From: Thelephora terrestris
Taxonomy: Eukaryota > Basidiomycota > Agaricomycetes > Thelephorales > Thelephoraceae
Length of the DNA: 64,000 bases
Assembly: GCA_015956445.1 (NCBI GenBank)
Contig: WIUZ02000003.1
Span: forward strand, 744,001-808,000
Direction of reading: 5' to 3'
Numbering within the stretch: position 1 is the stretch's first letter; every line of letters starts with the position of its first letter. The notes beneath the pieces were generated by a model. It made no database searches. It was not told where the DNA came from and was given only the letters and a program-made list of their open reading frames with translations. The translations under genes and the position numbers were made by a program. Positions 12,439 through 25,319 of the stretch are shown here, piece after piece.

Positions 12439-15400
12439 CTACACAACAACACACCGAATCTTAACTTTCTTCACCGTATTCTTCCAACCCGGGTATCTAG
12501 CATGGGCCGAGACCGTCAGGACATCTCCGCCCTTCGCCTTCTCGTACAACCCTTTGTCAAAAATCTCGATGGTATGTTTCTTGAATTCGCCATGCGCGTG
12601 AAGGTTCCTCACCACCTCACCCCGCCACCTCTCCACAGCACCGTCCGAGGGTGGTCCGACCGACAGCTCAAACCACGTCCATGAATTATTGTACGTCCCA
12701 TGGTCATCCTGGAAACTCGACCATCCCTGGTCCTTCGAATCGACCGTGATCACGACCTTCTTGACCTTCTTCCCATTCGGGATCGGCTGAGAGGTGAGGT
12801 AGGAGACGCTGCCGTTGGAGATCTGCACCGTCTCCTCGCGTTTGTCGACGATCTCCGTTTCCGGCTTATGGCTCTCTACCACTTCTGGCGTCGTCAACCC
12901 GGGTTTCGCCAAGTGCAACAGGTGACGCACGCCCTTCTTGACTTTCGCTCGGCGGCCCTGTGTCGGATCGCGGCTGGAAGTGCTGCTGTCACCGTGAAGC
13001 GGGAACACTTCTCGGATGCGATTGATCGACTCGTGCACGAGCGTGCTCCCAGATAAGTGGAGGTTGAGGTACTCTCTCCGTCCTTTGTGAGGTTTCGAGG
13101 CTGAGAATCATGAAAGAGAAAGTCAGTCTAGTGATTAACTACGAGGGTAAATCATACGAACCAACTTCCGCGGCATCATCGAGGTAATCCCACGAATCAT
13201 CGTCAACCTGCTCCAATAAGTGTTGGGTTTCCTGGGGCCTCTCCTGTTCCCTCTCTTGAGCGAAAGTTTGCAGGAATTGTAGCGCCATGTGCGCGCTGGG
13301 TCGCTCCTCGGGATCATAACACCAACAAGCTTCGACCTGGTTCCGCAACGCGTCTATCAACGCTTGGGAAGGGTCATCAGAAGGCCACTCAGGTCTGAGC
13401 CCCGTTATAACTTCTTTCAAGACGACCTCGTCGCTTTCATCTTGGAGGGGAGCAGTACCCGTCAATATCTAGGTTCAAAGGTAGAACGTTGAGTCACATG
13501 TACAAGTCTGAACTGGGAAAGAAAAACAGGATGGACCCACCTCAAACATCACCATAGCCAACGAGTAAACATCGGCACGTTTCACATCTTCCACAGAAAC
13601 TCGTTTGTTTTTGTGTTCGGTGGAGAGGACTTCCGGTGCCATCCACCGAGCGTTGGCCAGGGTCGACCTGGAGGAACCCTCTTCGCGCAGGACAAGTTCG
13701 AGCCCGTACTCTGAGAGGCAAGCGACCCCATTGGTGTCCACCAGGACGTTATTCTATGCAGTTGTCAGCACCCTCAACCGTGGGGCCATAAGATCAAGTC
13801 TCACTCCTGTTAAATTACCATGTACCAGATTATACTGGTGCAGATACGTCAACCCTCGAGCGACATCAATCAGCTGGCATAGATCGGAGGTCAGGGTCAT
13901 TCGAACAAGCGTGCCCGAAATAGTCACTCACCAATCTGAGCCTATCAACGTCATGCTGCTTGCGCAAATATTCAGACAGCGTCCCGTTTGGCATCCAATG
14001 GTATACAAGGGAGGAGGGAGGAGAGCCCGAGACGAGTCCAAGGAAACTGACGACATTCGGATGTCGCAATCGTTTCCACATAACCGCGTTAGTACACAGT
14101 CTCTGCAGGATCACAACAGGTGTCAAGGTCGGTGCGAGATGATTTGAAGAGTCTGTAGGGCGTACCTGTTGCAAAGTACTGCAACTCCCAACGGAGTCAG
14201 GGTTGATCGTCTTCACGGCTACCAATTTCCCGTTCACCGAGCGCTTGCAGGTGTCCGAAACCCTTCCTGTCGCACAGAGAGCCTCATCCGATTGGGCGAG
14301 GCTATCTTGAGCGATCCAGTAACTCTTCGGCAGCAGACCACACCTAGCCGATACTTTCTGAAGTCCGCGCAAACAACGACCACGTATGTTACCATCGACG
14401 AGGGAAGAGTTCAAAACCTAAAACCGTGGCATGTCAGAACAAGGGGGAGAAGGAGTTGAATGAAGACCGACTCGATCAAAAAGCTCGATGAGAACGAGAC
14501 TCTCGTCCTCTCGCATCCCAAAAAGTGCATTGTCTCCGTACTGAAGCATATAATCGAGCTTCGCAATGTGCTCGTCTGAATTCGCATCGAACTCCTTTAA
14601 TTCTTCGAGCAAGCCCATATCCGGGTTAACTCTCTCCAATAAATCGACAAATGTATCCAGAGGGGGTCTGTCGCCCGGCTCCTGAGCCCACAAAGATTGA
14701 ACGGCCGCCCAAAGTTCGTTCGAAAGCCCAAGTTTTGAGGCCTTCGGAGGTCGCGGAGGACGCTCGCCGTCCACGAGCTTTTTCGTCACCGCGAAAGGTC
14801 TGGTTAACTCGGGAAACGGCACCTGCCCCGTGAACACCTGGATGTGTCAAGTTGTTTAGGAATTACCAAACATCGGGTAAGACGGACGTAATTACCTCAA
14901 TGGCAACCATTCCCAATGCGAAAGCGTCAGATTGGGGGGTAGGAAGGCAACGCTTGTTCGGGTTTTGTTCGAGGCCCAGGAGCTCGGGCGCCATCCATCG
15001 ATATGTGCCCCCAGAGGAAGCAGACGTCTCGGTGCAGTTGAGGCTGGCGATTATAGTGAGCCCAAAATCGTTGATACGTGCACGCCCCGACTTGTCAACG
15101 AGGATATTTGCCTGCAATGTAGAAAGTGAGGGTCGAGTGGAAGTAAATCAAGAAATTAGAACGCACCCCTTTCAAGTCACCGTGTACAATCTCGTGGGAG
15201 TGTAAAAACGATAACCCACGACTGATGTCGAGTAACTGGATTTTATTAGCGCGGCCCTGGTCCGGTCTGGGACGAGCTCACCAATTGCAACCTGCTAACT
15301 TCTGGATTTTTTTCAACATAACTCCGCACGTCTCCGTTCGGCATCCATTCCGATACCATGGAAATGGGCGCAGGGGCCTCCGAAACCCCAAGTAACGGAA

Positions 15401-16013
15401 CGATATTAGGATGTGAGATCTTCCTCCACATCACGACCTCTTTACAGAACAGCTTGCGGTGATATTTAGCTACAGCCACCAGATATCGAAAATACCAGTG
15501 TAATTACCTTCCTCGCTTTTCGTACGTCATCGTCCCTGTACACACGGAGGGACTTGATGGCAACTCGATTTCCTGCGTAGATGCCTTCCCAAACATCACC
15601 GAACGCTCCAGAGGCGATGGGATGATCTCTCGTTTTTATTAAACTGCCAAGGATCATGTGTGAAGCGGGTAGCAGTCCCGTGCGGCCACAGAGCTGGCGA
15701 AACTTCTTGAATATCTGTGAATCACTTTGCGTGGCTGTGAGAGCCTGTGTCGGGAGGTGATAATGAGAATAACACCAGGGTGACACGTGTTCTCTGTACA
15801 TACCTTATCAAATACCTCCAACAACACCTTCACCCTTTCTTGATCTTCCACTAGGAAGGAAAGATACATCTTGTACAGCTCGCGCTTTGTGAAAGCAGAC
15901 CTGAGAGCACCGGAGAGTTTGTCAGGGTCCTGGTCTGCGCACAGGTTATTTAGTTCAGTGAGGATCGTAAGGCCGTCAATCAACGAGGGTGTCGCTGCCG
16001 TAACCATCGCCAT
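12439..16013 (-). CDS. Tandem TKL kinase-pseudokinase with C-terminal beta-rich domain (copy B)
   Basis: Paralogue of the gene at 1561-5230 with the same exon order. The start taken is ATG at 16011-16013 (MAMVTAATPSLIDGL); a short upstream exon from an ATG near 16119 is possible. Unit 1 has LLEVFDKV, FRQLCGRTGLLPASH, VAIKSL, HGDLKG, INDFGLTI and MAPELL: intact. Unit 2 has KVSARCGLLPKSYW and LVAVKTI but HGN (13814-13822) and EYG (13703-13711), the same two losses as copy A, so the pseudokinase state predates the duplication. The C-terminal 200 residues (GWSS, NSWTWFELS, YPGWKNTVKKVK) are almost identical to copy A. Differences are scattered substitutions; no stop or frameshift was seen, suggesting both copies are maintained. 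Confidence 0.8.
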
Positions 16014-16240
16014 CGTCTGCAACGAGGGGGAGTGCGGTGCGCGCCGGTTTACCCCACGGGGTGGAGGAAGGGGGAAGGGAGACGACAAAGCACGCGAACC
16101 AACGCTTTGACTGGCACCATGCAAGTTTCAATAAATACCTCCTATTATATCACACGAGGTATTGCCCTGACCCTAGCCTCGTGGTTGATGAAGTAATGGA
16201 AACGTAGGTCAATGAATGCATCCTAGCGGCAGAGTGCTTA

Positions 16241-17399
16241 TCAGCCGCCCCGAGGTTGTCGGGGATTTATCCTCATCTCTACGGGTCCCACATCCAAATA
16301 CTTTGGTAGCAATTGGCGTACGTCAACGATGTCACCAGGCGCCGCTAGCCTTATACGTAATAGTACCTGCGGTCCTTGCCTGAGACCACACCTTTCTGTC
16401 ATCTGAAGCAGGAGGAAATCGATAGTCTTCCATTCAGGCCACTGAGGACTTGGTATGGCCACAAAGTCGATGGTAAGCTGGGCGAGACGATACGAGGACA
16501 GGGTGGATAAGAGGGAGAACAGCAATAATGGGGGACTGTCTTCCTTAAACACCCCTACTATCACATCTCGGAGGTTTTCACACCGCATGAGGGATACATT
16601 AGCACATTGAGCTGGGAAGCAGATCTATGAGCGCGACGTGAGGAATGGACATAAGCGGAACCTTACAGAAGGTGACGTATTCGATTTCTAGGTGGCGGAG
16701 AGACACGGAGGAAGCTTCCAGTAAGTTGGTCAACGGAAAGCTGTGTGAAAATTCGCAGTCGTAGACCGAAATAGACGAGAGCCGCAAGTTTAAGCCGGCC
16801 AGATGTGAAATGAACGGGGACGAAACTGAGTCGAACGAGAGGAGCTTCAGCCAACCGTGAGAGGCCGATCCCGTTCCTGACATCTGGAGAGGAGGATTGT
16901 CGTCAGATAGTTCTGGAGTATGGATGAGGAGGTCTTCGAGGTTTGGGAAGAGTTGGAGGAAGGATATCAGCGTTGAATAATCTGCCGTGAGGTAGGACAG
17001 TTGGAGTGAACGCAACGAAGACCCGTAATGAGCGAAATGGCGAACGAGTGAGCCTGGCTCGAAGTCGTTCAAGTCCAACCAGGCGATGAATAGGTTTTCG
17101 ACGTATTGGAAAGAGAAGTGGCCAGAGATGGCATCCAAGAACCTCGTTTCCAACCACTTGGACCCGCACTTTTGCTGGAGCGTAAGAGTACGGACGAGAG
17201 AAGAGGGACCGCCTGGGCCAGGACAGATCGCAGAACACCACCTCATGGCTCTCTCTTTGTTGAGGGTGACCGCGTCGAAGAGATGATGTCGAGATCGGGC
17301 TGACCACGCCTTGGCGACGAGGGAGCAGGTGACGAGCATGGGACGGTCATCGGCGAAACAGTCGATGATGTCTTCTATGATCTCTTGAGGTAGTCTCAT
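16241..17399 (-). CDS. F-box protein, subfamily 2
   Basis: ATG at 17397-17399 (MRLPQEIIEDIIDCFADD), F-box core CSLVAKAWSARSRHHLFD. Leucine-rich tail: GSSLRSLQLSYL, LFPNLEDLLIH, VSLRHLEIEYVTF. One intron: donor GTAAGG near 16672, acceptor CCCAG near 16617, joining TF to SQCANVSLMRCENLRD; exon 2 ends INPRQPRGG. About 370 residues. It differs from subfamily 1 (CSLV..AW.AR rather than CCLVSK.WVPR) and is closest to the gene at 45252-46494. It sits 120-240 bases beyond the start of the kinase-pseudokinase copy B, in the same orientation. Predicted SCF substrate adaptor. Confidence 0.75.
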
Positions 17400-17688
17400 C
17401 TGCACGTCGTGGTCGGAAGGCCGCGTACACAAAGACGAAAGACGGAGTCACCGCAATCGATCCTTCGAGGTCGTGATGGTCGAGAAAAGAAACCGGCGAT
17501 CAGTGTCACGAAGCAGATCAGTTGTGCATGTGATGGGCTGTGTATCCGGAGCGGCCCTTCATTTAGAAGCTACTACTTACGGCACAACAAGGCGTGTTTC
17601 AAACGTGTGACCCTTATAACCCAGTCCCCACTCGCAACAAGGCGTCAGCCCATCCCTCGTCCCTGTCTTTGACTGGTAGCAGTTCTAC

Positions 17689-19714
17689 ATGTCAGACGAG
17701 CTCCAAGGCCTGCCTAGTCACAGTGAGTCATGACCTCAGCCACCGCAACCGTCGCCTCCCACTGAAAGGAGACTACGCTGGCAGACTTTCCTCCAATCAC
17801 CGATGAAGATCTCGCGAGATTAGAGGTCGACCCACAGCTCATCCCCTTTGCCGTCTCAACTGCACAACGAGCTGAACAATCGTCGAGCGGAGAGCCTCAG
17901 CTCACACCAACAGAGGCTGAAAACTTGGTCGAAATTCTCGACAGGGTGCGTCTCTGTCCGCAAATTCCCGCAACACGTGTTGACTCGGTTGCTGGCCAGG
18001 TCGTGTCATCAGACACGGTGAATCCAGGTTTGAAGAACCGGTGTTTCAAAGTCTTGCGCAAAGTTTCACCTGCACATGGGATCCTACCCAAATCCTATTA
18101 TCTGGTGGCCGTGACCTTACTGGACAGCATCCCGTACGCCTCGGGGGGGTTCGCCGATATTTGGAAGGGTCAGATGGACGGACGCCAAGTGTGTGTCAAG
18201 GCGTTTCGGACGCAGACGACAGCGAATCTCACCAAGATTAAACGGGTGTGTTACGGCGTTTCGAATGGGGGGTGAGCACAACCTGATCATAATTAGCGGT
18301 TCTATCGCGATATCATAGGATGGAAGTACATCGCCCATCCGAACGTCGTATCCTTCTTTGGAGTCTCGGAGGCATTATTCTCGTTCTGTATCATCAGCCC
18401 TTGGCTGTCAAACGGGAACATCCTCGAGTACATCCGCAAGAATCAGCGGGTGAACCGATTAACACTAGTGAGCGATCTTCCACGATCTTCACAAACGACC
18501 CGTCCAAACTTTTTAAATAGCTTGCGCAAGCAGCCTCCGGTCTAGAATATCTGCATTCACTAGGCATCGTGCACAGTGACGTCAATCCGGTGAGTACCAA
18601 CTAGGGCTCTCGGCTTGAGTCACGTGCCGATCTACTATCTGTCCAGGGAAACATTCTGATCGATGACGATGGTTCTGCATGTCTGGGGGACTTTGGGATC
18701 ACCGCTGTGATAACTGATCCCTCCGTCGTGGAGCCAGGCAGCACAACTACTTCCAAAGCAGGGGTCGTCCGCTACATGGCTCCCGAACTGCTTCACCCAT
18801 CGCAGTTCAACCTCAAGAACAGCAACCCCACGAAGGAGAGCGACATCTACTCCCTGGCGGTGACTTCTTACGAGGTAGGTTTGCTGTGCACTACATACGG
18901 CCGTCGCCGACATCGCCTCCGTTATTAGGTCCTCGCGGGGGTCTTGCCTTATGGAAACAATCGTGACGGTATCATCATCTTTCACGTCGTGAGCGGTGAT
19001 CGGCCGCCCCGTCCGGAGAACACTCAATGGTTACGGGATCAGATATGGGACATGATCACCAAGTGCTGGAGTGAACAGCGAGAAACGCGGTGGGATATAC
19101 GAACTGTCGTTCATCAGCTTTCGGTATCGAGTATTCAGGAAGTTGCAGAGGCTCAACGAGGTAATCGACCCGCTTCTCAAACGGTGACACAGATTGAAGG
19201 GGCTATTTTCCTTCCAGATGTTCAGATGATATCACGAAGTTTACACGTCGTCGAGGACCCGTCTCCCTCTCCTCCTCCTCCTCCTCGCCGAGCTACCATG
19301 GGTGGTCAGTCGTCCTTGTTCGTGGAAGGTAACCTCGATGTTTGTTCATAATCGATTCACGCTCATCGCCCAAATACTTCTCCCATCCTTGTAGAACCAA
19401 GTCTCCCAAATACCACAAACAATTCCGCTCAACGAAAGGCTAACAAAGGTTTTGCCACGCGTGGTGGGAGTGGACGCGCAAAATCAGTGCCCTCGATGAG
19501 CCTGCCAAAAGCTTTCCGGCGCCCCACGTTCCCGTTCCCTCTCAGATCCAACCAAGAGCGATTGGAGAATTTTGACAGACCCCAAACCCAAAGGCCACGG
19601 AAGTTGGCGTTCTGGAAACCGAAAAAAGGGCTTCGAAATGCGGTCAACGTTATCAGGGGGATCTTGCGAATGAAGAAATTAGCCAATCACGACGATCATT
19701 CCCCCTCTCAATAA
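17689..19714 (+). CDS. TKL protein kinase, single unit, with basic C-terminal tail
   Basis: Exon 1 starts ATG at 17689 (MSDELQGLPSH) with a GTGAGT donor; the acceptor CTGGCAG gives N-FPPITDEDLARLEVD in frame, so the gene does not depend on the later ATC that replaces the ATG of its paralogue at 33300. Helical segment ends AENLVEILDRV; then KVLRKVSPAHGILPKSYY; loop ASGGFADIWKG; lysine in VCVKAF; catalytic loop HSDVNPGN (catalytic Asp kept, the usual following Lys is Asn); LGDFG; RYMAPELL. After the C-lobe a linker with SPSPPPPPP leads to a basic tail (AFWKPKKGLRNAVNVIRGI) ending HDDHSPSQ, TAA at 19712-19714. Seven or so introns. Closest relative: first half of the gene at 40769. Likely able to bind ATP; activity uncertain because of the HSDVN loop. 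Confidence 0.75.
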
Positions 19715-22700
19715 CCCCAAAATCAACTTCATGTGTTGATTCCCTCATGCACTTTTAAGGGTTCGCACCACGACACTCTGCATAGAACGTCGTGGAAGGT
19801 TGCGGGTGCCGGTGAACGTTGGTTTTGGTCTAACCTGAACAATCGGCGCCTTTGGGAACAGATTATTCCTTTTCCAGATAAGCATATATGTACTGCAGGA
19901 ATCGACGGTGGGCTCCGCAAAGTACGTTGGTCGCGTAGCATGGATGAACACATGGAAGACCCCTTCTCTTGTCCTTGGATTACCCAGCTTTTTGTTACCC
20001 AGCTTTTTTTCTGCGCTCCTTTATCTATAATAATTAGTCGCTCTCTTTTTTCTTTGCGCTCCTTTATTTAGACTTTCTCTTTCTTCTTCGCGCTGAATCC
20101 CTTCTGGCTATCATCCCCTGTACCATATACACTATGTATCCTCATTTCTCACACTAGACCATGTATGTGTTTCTGAGAGTTCTTGCGAATGAAAGAGCAT
20201 TGTTCCTTGACATTTCAGCGAGGACCTTCCACATGCTACGTGCTCGTGTATTCCAAGCTTTAAAACGCGGGGAAGAAGAACACCGGAGGCGTTGAAGTTA
20301 TCCCTAACGAGTCCCGCTTGGGCCACTCCGTTTCATCGACCCTCGCGTATCATACTACCGAACCGCACGCACGATGCTGGAGACCCTTAAGGGAGTTCCG
20401 ATACTACTCCCAGTATCGATCGTCTCAGGATCTCACCGGTGCGTTCGGCCACTCGAGCATCGAACGAGTCCAGGCATCTATGTCTGATGCGAACAATATC
20501 TGGGTGACCGCGAGGTACGCTTCGTTCGCAAACGAGGTCGAGCGAAACATTGAAAGCGAACGGACCCATTTGGGCAAATGACTGTCGAGATACTCGTTTC
20601 GTCTGCGAGCCTGTCCGGTCTGGCCCGGTTGAAACAACGGAACCCCGCATATGCGGTGTATATTCGGGATAAACTGGCAGGACAGCGCCTCCGCTTGTGT
20701 ATAGAATGTTGGCGTCAATATTCCACGATGTCGGCTGGTGTCCTGGCGCGATATCTGGCGTGCACACGTCCTGATCCACGGGGACTCGCTTGTAACCAAA
20801 GCAGCACGCGAGTCCGAGGTGGCGGGCCTGAAGAGACCACGATGAACACAAAGGCAGAACGTTCCCGGGGCTGTTCACCGTGCGCACCCTGTTCGTAGTA
20901 GGCTAATAATCAGGACCGTTTCCCGCCGTCATTCATAAGTCCTTATTCATTTCAATTTCTAAGAAAAAAAGACGTGAACCGAAACCAACACAAAACTTTG
21001 ACACCGCCGTTTCGATCAAGGTCCTCACGAGGATCAGAAACGATACACGATAAGCGCCTTCCCCAGTCGAAGCGCCGGACTGCATCAGGGCGGAGCATGG
21101 AGAGCGAGGAGATTCATTTGATCTTCAAGGGTTAGAGTGTCATCAGCAAAAGGCCCTCTGGTCATTAAAAGAGCCTATCACCACGTTTGAGGGCCCTTTG
21201 CAGGAGAGAGCCACTCAGATGCTAAAACATATCTTCCCCGCGCGTTTCGGAGCCGAAGTGAGGAAGCGCTACTATGGGCCCAGTGAATCTAGCTTTGTTG
21301 CACAACGCATTCCCAGCGGGTCGAGATGCCGCCTCAGGGTTCCGCACAGATAAGACAGTTGATAAGACAGTTGTATTGATGATACCAATTCTATCGTGAA
21401 TGAAAACTGGTATATGCGTTTTCCCTCCCACAGATGGCACGTTGGTGGGTGTTTGCTGGACACCACCAACCAGCCTACTATGATTTTGAATGAAGAACTC
21501 AAGCCCCCCAAAACCATCTCCGAGTTTATCGCTGATGCCAAGCGGGAGGGGGGTCGGCTAGCTGATGAATGACCGATACGGGAGCGAGGGACTTGATTGG
21601 TATTGTTGCTAGACGGGCGGAGACTGTGAATTGGAACGACACGCGGGGGCCACCTGGGACAGACCTAGATCCGATCAAGAGCCACCTCACTCGGCAAGGT
21701 GCAAGCGCTTTAATGGTCGTAGAAGAGAGAAGGGATCGTGTAGATGGTACGGTAGCCTGCCAGTAGGCAGCGTGAACGGGGATGTTTCTCTTCTGTCGAC
21801 ACGACCGCCTCGTCGTACCGCCGCATTCAGTCTAATTAACATTCATCAAAGCCGCGGCTTCTACCGAGAGCCAGCTGCCATTGGCATGGAAAGGCGGCAG
21901 CCAGCACAGGACACGAGATGAAACCTTGGAGGCGATGCTTCGGAGGCAGCGAGCGGCGACTACGGTCAGGGAGAGGACCTCGGAGAAAGTGGCTGTGGTT
22001 GAGATCTCGACTGGTCCACCCGCTGGATGCTCTAGCTACAACTTGGTTCTGGCGCGCACGTTCTTGAGCCTCCTAACCACCCAATTTGTGCACGAGCGAT
22101 AATTTGTTGAACTAGCGTTCACGAGGGTTCGGGATATCAGTGATTTCCGACTCACGATGGAAGTGCGAGCAAAAGGGAACATACCACGCACTGAACTCCA
22201 GCTGGACAAAGGCAGTTATTCCGTGCGTGTTGTCCAGCCCGTACGCTTCCACTTCCATCCTAGACATCGCCCCATCGTTGTTCCCACTAGGTGTGACATG
22301 GATCAGAAGCTGATGACAGGGGTTCTGCAAAATCACAACGGACCCTGCGTGCGCCACGGACATTGCTTCCTTGAATGTTTTGGATTCCTGGGGTGCAACA
22401 TTAACGGTAGTTTGGGTGGTGCACATCGGGTTGACTAGGAAGACCCTGAAGATCGCGAGCCCCATGCTCAGTAGAGCAAAGGTCGAATTTGGTGCTGGTA
22501 GACACTCCGAGGAAGGCGACGGGATGAGCTTGGGTCATCGTCCTTTGGTTGTTTCGAGCGATATGACGGTAAGAACGGAAGGTACGTCCACCATCTTGTC
22601 CGCGGTATTCTGGCTCACAATCTGAGCTTCTGGGCTCTAGCCCCGACGAAGTCATGTTTGCGGTCATAGCACACTGCAAAATTATCATTTGGGAACAAGA

Positions 22701-23587
22701 GTCTCGGTCCCGTTATCTCCATGGATACGCTATGCGTCCGAGCAGTTCAAGAGCGTCAGATTCCGGCGCAGTGGGGGTGGTAAAGCCGTTCTCTGCGACG
22801 GCAAGTTCGGAGCCATCGAATTTTTGGCAAGACCGTTGTGCCCATAGCTTTGAGGAAGCGCCAGGAAAAGATGGCGCGATGTAAACGCCAAGTAGCCTCG
22901 TCCCGGCTCCACCCGAGAGGGCGACGATCTGGAGAGATTCCACCGTTGAGCTTCAGATCTATATGCGGCAGTACAGTTCGATACATCACACTCACAATGC
23001 ATCCCACAATCCCCGGGTAACATCGGATAGTAGCTTTCGAGGAGGGCGGCTAGGTAACCCTGGCTTCAAATGACGCCGCGGTGTTGCACGACATGATGAG
23101 GCCTTGGGTATTGAAGAGGAAGAGCAGAAAGGATGACATTGACATGGAGAATTCGAATCGGGAGTACTCTAACTTACGTCAGCAAGCGTCGTACCTTACA
23201 TATTTGGCAAAAAGTATGTGACGCACCGGACCAGCGTCCGCCCTGGACATTTAGCCACAGGAGATTACAAGGCATCGGAATATTCTTGGAACAAGCGACC
23301 TTGGAATCTCCATGAGGCGTACTTCATCAGCAATATCTTCAACCCAAAGAGAAGAAACACTCGGCCTAGCACATCTCACCACCAAACATTTGGGAAGTTC
23401 CTCGCCATCCCTGCCAAAAGTCTTTCAGCCGAACAGTAAAGATATTAAACAATGACCATGGGAATGAAGATCAGACAACAAGGTTTTGTGCATGGAAGCG
23501 TGAAAAGGCGCCGGATAACGGAGGCGCACGCAGCCTGCACGTAGCGTGTCCAGCAACCGCAACCTACCTATGTAGCCGTCGTCCGTT
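19715..23587. other. Gene-poor stretch with relics
   Basis: The first 300 bases resemble the 3' flank of the kinase at 33210 (shared GGTGGGCTCCGCA near 19907 and 35374), so the duplicated block included the 3' flank. A minus-strand frame at 20425-20799 (HLPKWVRSLSMFRSTSFAN) and one at 22112-22465 read like protein but match nothing I recognise. A relic near 22713-23007 is listed separately. No intact gene can be supported. Confidence 0.35.
22713..23007 (-). pseudogene. Frame-broken relic, related to 44700-44860
   Basis: Reading two minus frames in turn gives SLQIVALSG then WSRDEATWRLHRAIFSWRFL, and a third shows LKLNGGISPDRRPLG. The minus strand at 44700-44860 shows the corresponding VLKGAISPSRRTL, SLRAVALSNWDEATWLFQRL and AWRVRAHF. 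The two are copies of one ancestral sequence with different frameshifts. The parent gene is not recognised. Confidence 0.35.
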
Positions 23588-25319
23588 ATGACCTCTCATG
23601 GACCCAACCCCCTAAAACAACTCAGCCGCCTCAGCCGGACTACCAAATTTGACGACCAAGTCGACACTATCCTTCATGGGGAGGAGTACAAACAATGGGC
23701 GAAACGTATCAATGACGCTGACGCGAAGAAACTGGTTGAGTTCCTCGACAAGGTACGTCGCTGCACCGACCTCATTCTTCGTCTCTCACTCAAGTTCTGT
23801 AGGCTCTCGGTGATCTTGACCATACCAGCCCAGGTCACCGGAGATGTATGCGAGAGCTCAGCCACATCTGCGGCGCGAGAAGGATTCTACCAGCATCTCA
23901 CACGCTTCCCTCTCAAGATTTGACCATCAGTCCTCAACCTTTCGCGTCGGGAGGTTCTGGCGATGTGTATGAAGGAACATTTGGTCGGTCAAAAGTTTGC
24001 ATAAAACGAGTCAGGGTATACTCCAAAGATGGTCCCGAGAAGGCTATAAGAGTGCGCACTTCGTACTTCGTTTTCTTGTCTACTGTTGCTAACGAGAACC
24101 CTTAGGCTCTCTGCAAAGAGGCTGTGATGTGGAAACATTTAGAACACAACAACATCGTTCCTTTCCTCGGCATTACCATGGAACCTTTCCAGCTCGTTTC
24201 AGAATGGATGTCAGGTGGAAACCTGTCGGAGCACATCAGAGAACACCCAGATGCAAATCGGCTTGGTCTCGTGAGTCTCCCTTCCTTCGTGTTTGATTCT
24301 ATATTCACTCCCGCCCTAGGTATTAGGTATCGCCGAAGGCCTCCACTATCTTCACTCTCGCAATATAATCCATGGCGACCTCAAAGGAGTACGTGGTTGA
24401 TTAGACCTTGCTTTATGAAAGAGCTTATGCACTTTCAGCCGAATATCCTCGTGGATGACGCTGGCAACCCTCGGATCACCGATTTTGGCCTCGCCACAGT
24501 CACCCAGAATACAGATACGCCTCGAAGCGGAGTGGATAGCCGAGAGCATACTGCACGGTGGACTGCACCAGAGATCCTGAGTGGGAAGGGGACATACAGC
24601 AAAGAGGCGGATGTTTTCTCGTACGCGATGGTCATGATTGAGGTGCGTCGCAGGTCAGTGTTCTCGTCGGGCTTCAGCTTACCACCCTCTTGGATCGTCG
24701 TAGGTATTCACTGGCGCGATTCCTTTCGATCTTATCCCACCCTCAGCGGCCATGGTTGCCATAATGAGCGGCACACGCCCCTCACGACCAGCGCACCCAA
24801 AGTTCACGAAAACCTTGTGGGTTTTGACGCAGAGCTGCTGGGCCGAAGTTCCTTCCTTGCGCCCGGGAGTTTCGGGAATATTAGATACTCTTCGCAGCGC
24901 GTAAGTCCCCTCCTTCTTTTCTTGTCCCAGGGTCGTAGTCTCATTAATTTCACCGAAGCGACAACCCCGGCCCGAGGAGGGCTCGATTCATTTCTACAAC
25001 AGCTCCGTCAACGTCCCAATCCACAGAACGTTCAAGACCACGTTTTTTATCAATGCACGACCAGAATTCGGCAAATACTCCCCTGCGGCCGGACCGCGAT
25101 ATTCCCGCCTTCGGGGGGAACCGTGTCGGGGGAGCGGGGAGCCAGAGAGCGGGACCGTCGCAGGATCCGTCATCTGGCTCGCCGTCCCATTCTACAATTC
25201 GGGAGTCCGCGTCGCACAGTGAGAAAAACATAGCCGTCTCCTCCGGTAGGGGTGATTCCTCCACAATATATGAGACGCCGGAGATGCCCCCAACAAAGCC
25301 ATGGTGGAAATGCTGTTAA
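23588..25319 (+). CDS. TKL protein kinase, single unit, ending in Cys-Cys
   Basis: ATG at 23588 (MTSHGPNPLKQLSRLSR). Helical segment ends KKLVEFLDK; the next exon begins ALGDLDHTSPGHRRC and has LSHICGARRILPAS. Kinase: loop FASGGSGDVYEG, lysine in VCIKRV, HPNI-equivalent HNNIVPFLG, LGIAEGLHYLHSRNIIHGDLKG around 24320-24385, ITDFGLA, RWTAPEIL, then VFTGAIPFDLI and CWAEVPSLRP. All catalytic motifs are present. A final exon beginning near 24959 encodes a Ser/Pro-rich tail (SQDPSSGSPSHSTIRESASH) ending PPTKPWWKCC, TAA at 25317-25319. The C-terminal Cys pair could be lipid-modified and hold the kinase at a membrane; that is inference. Convergent with the four-unit kinase gene; it is closest in sequence to that gene's units 1 and 4. 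Confidence 0.78.

Noticed and set aside
16903-17307. 134-codon minus frame within the subfamily 2 F-box exon
   Set aside because: Alternative frame of a well-supported coding exon.
17796-17805. Lost start codon (ATC for ATG) in the kinase at 17689
   Set aside because: A spliced first exon with its own ATG and GTGAGT donor exists in this gene and both paralogues and joins in frame.
20387-20887. 166-codon minus frame
   Set aside because: Overlaps an equally open minus frame and lacks motifs; no basis to choose.
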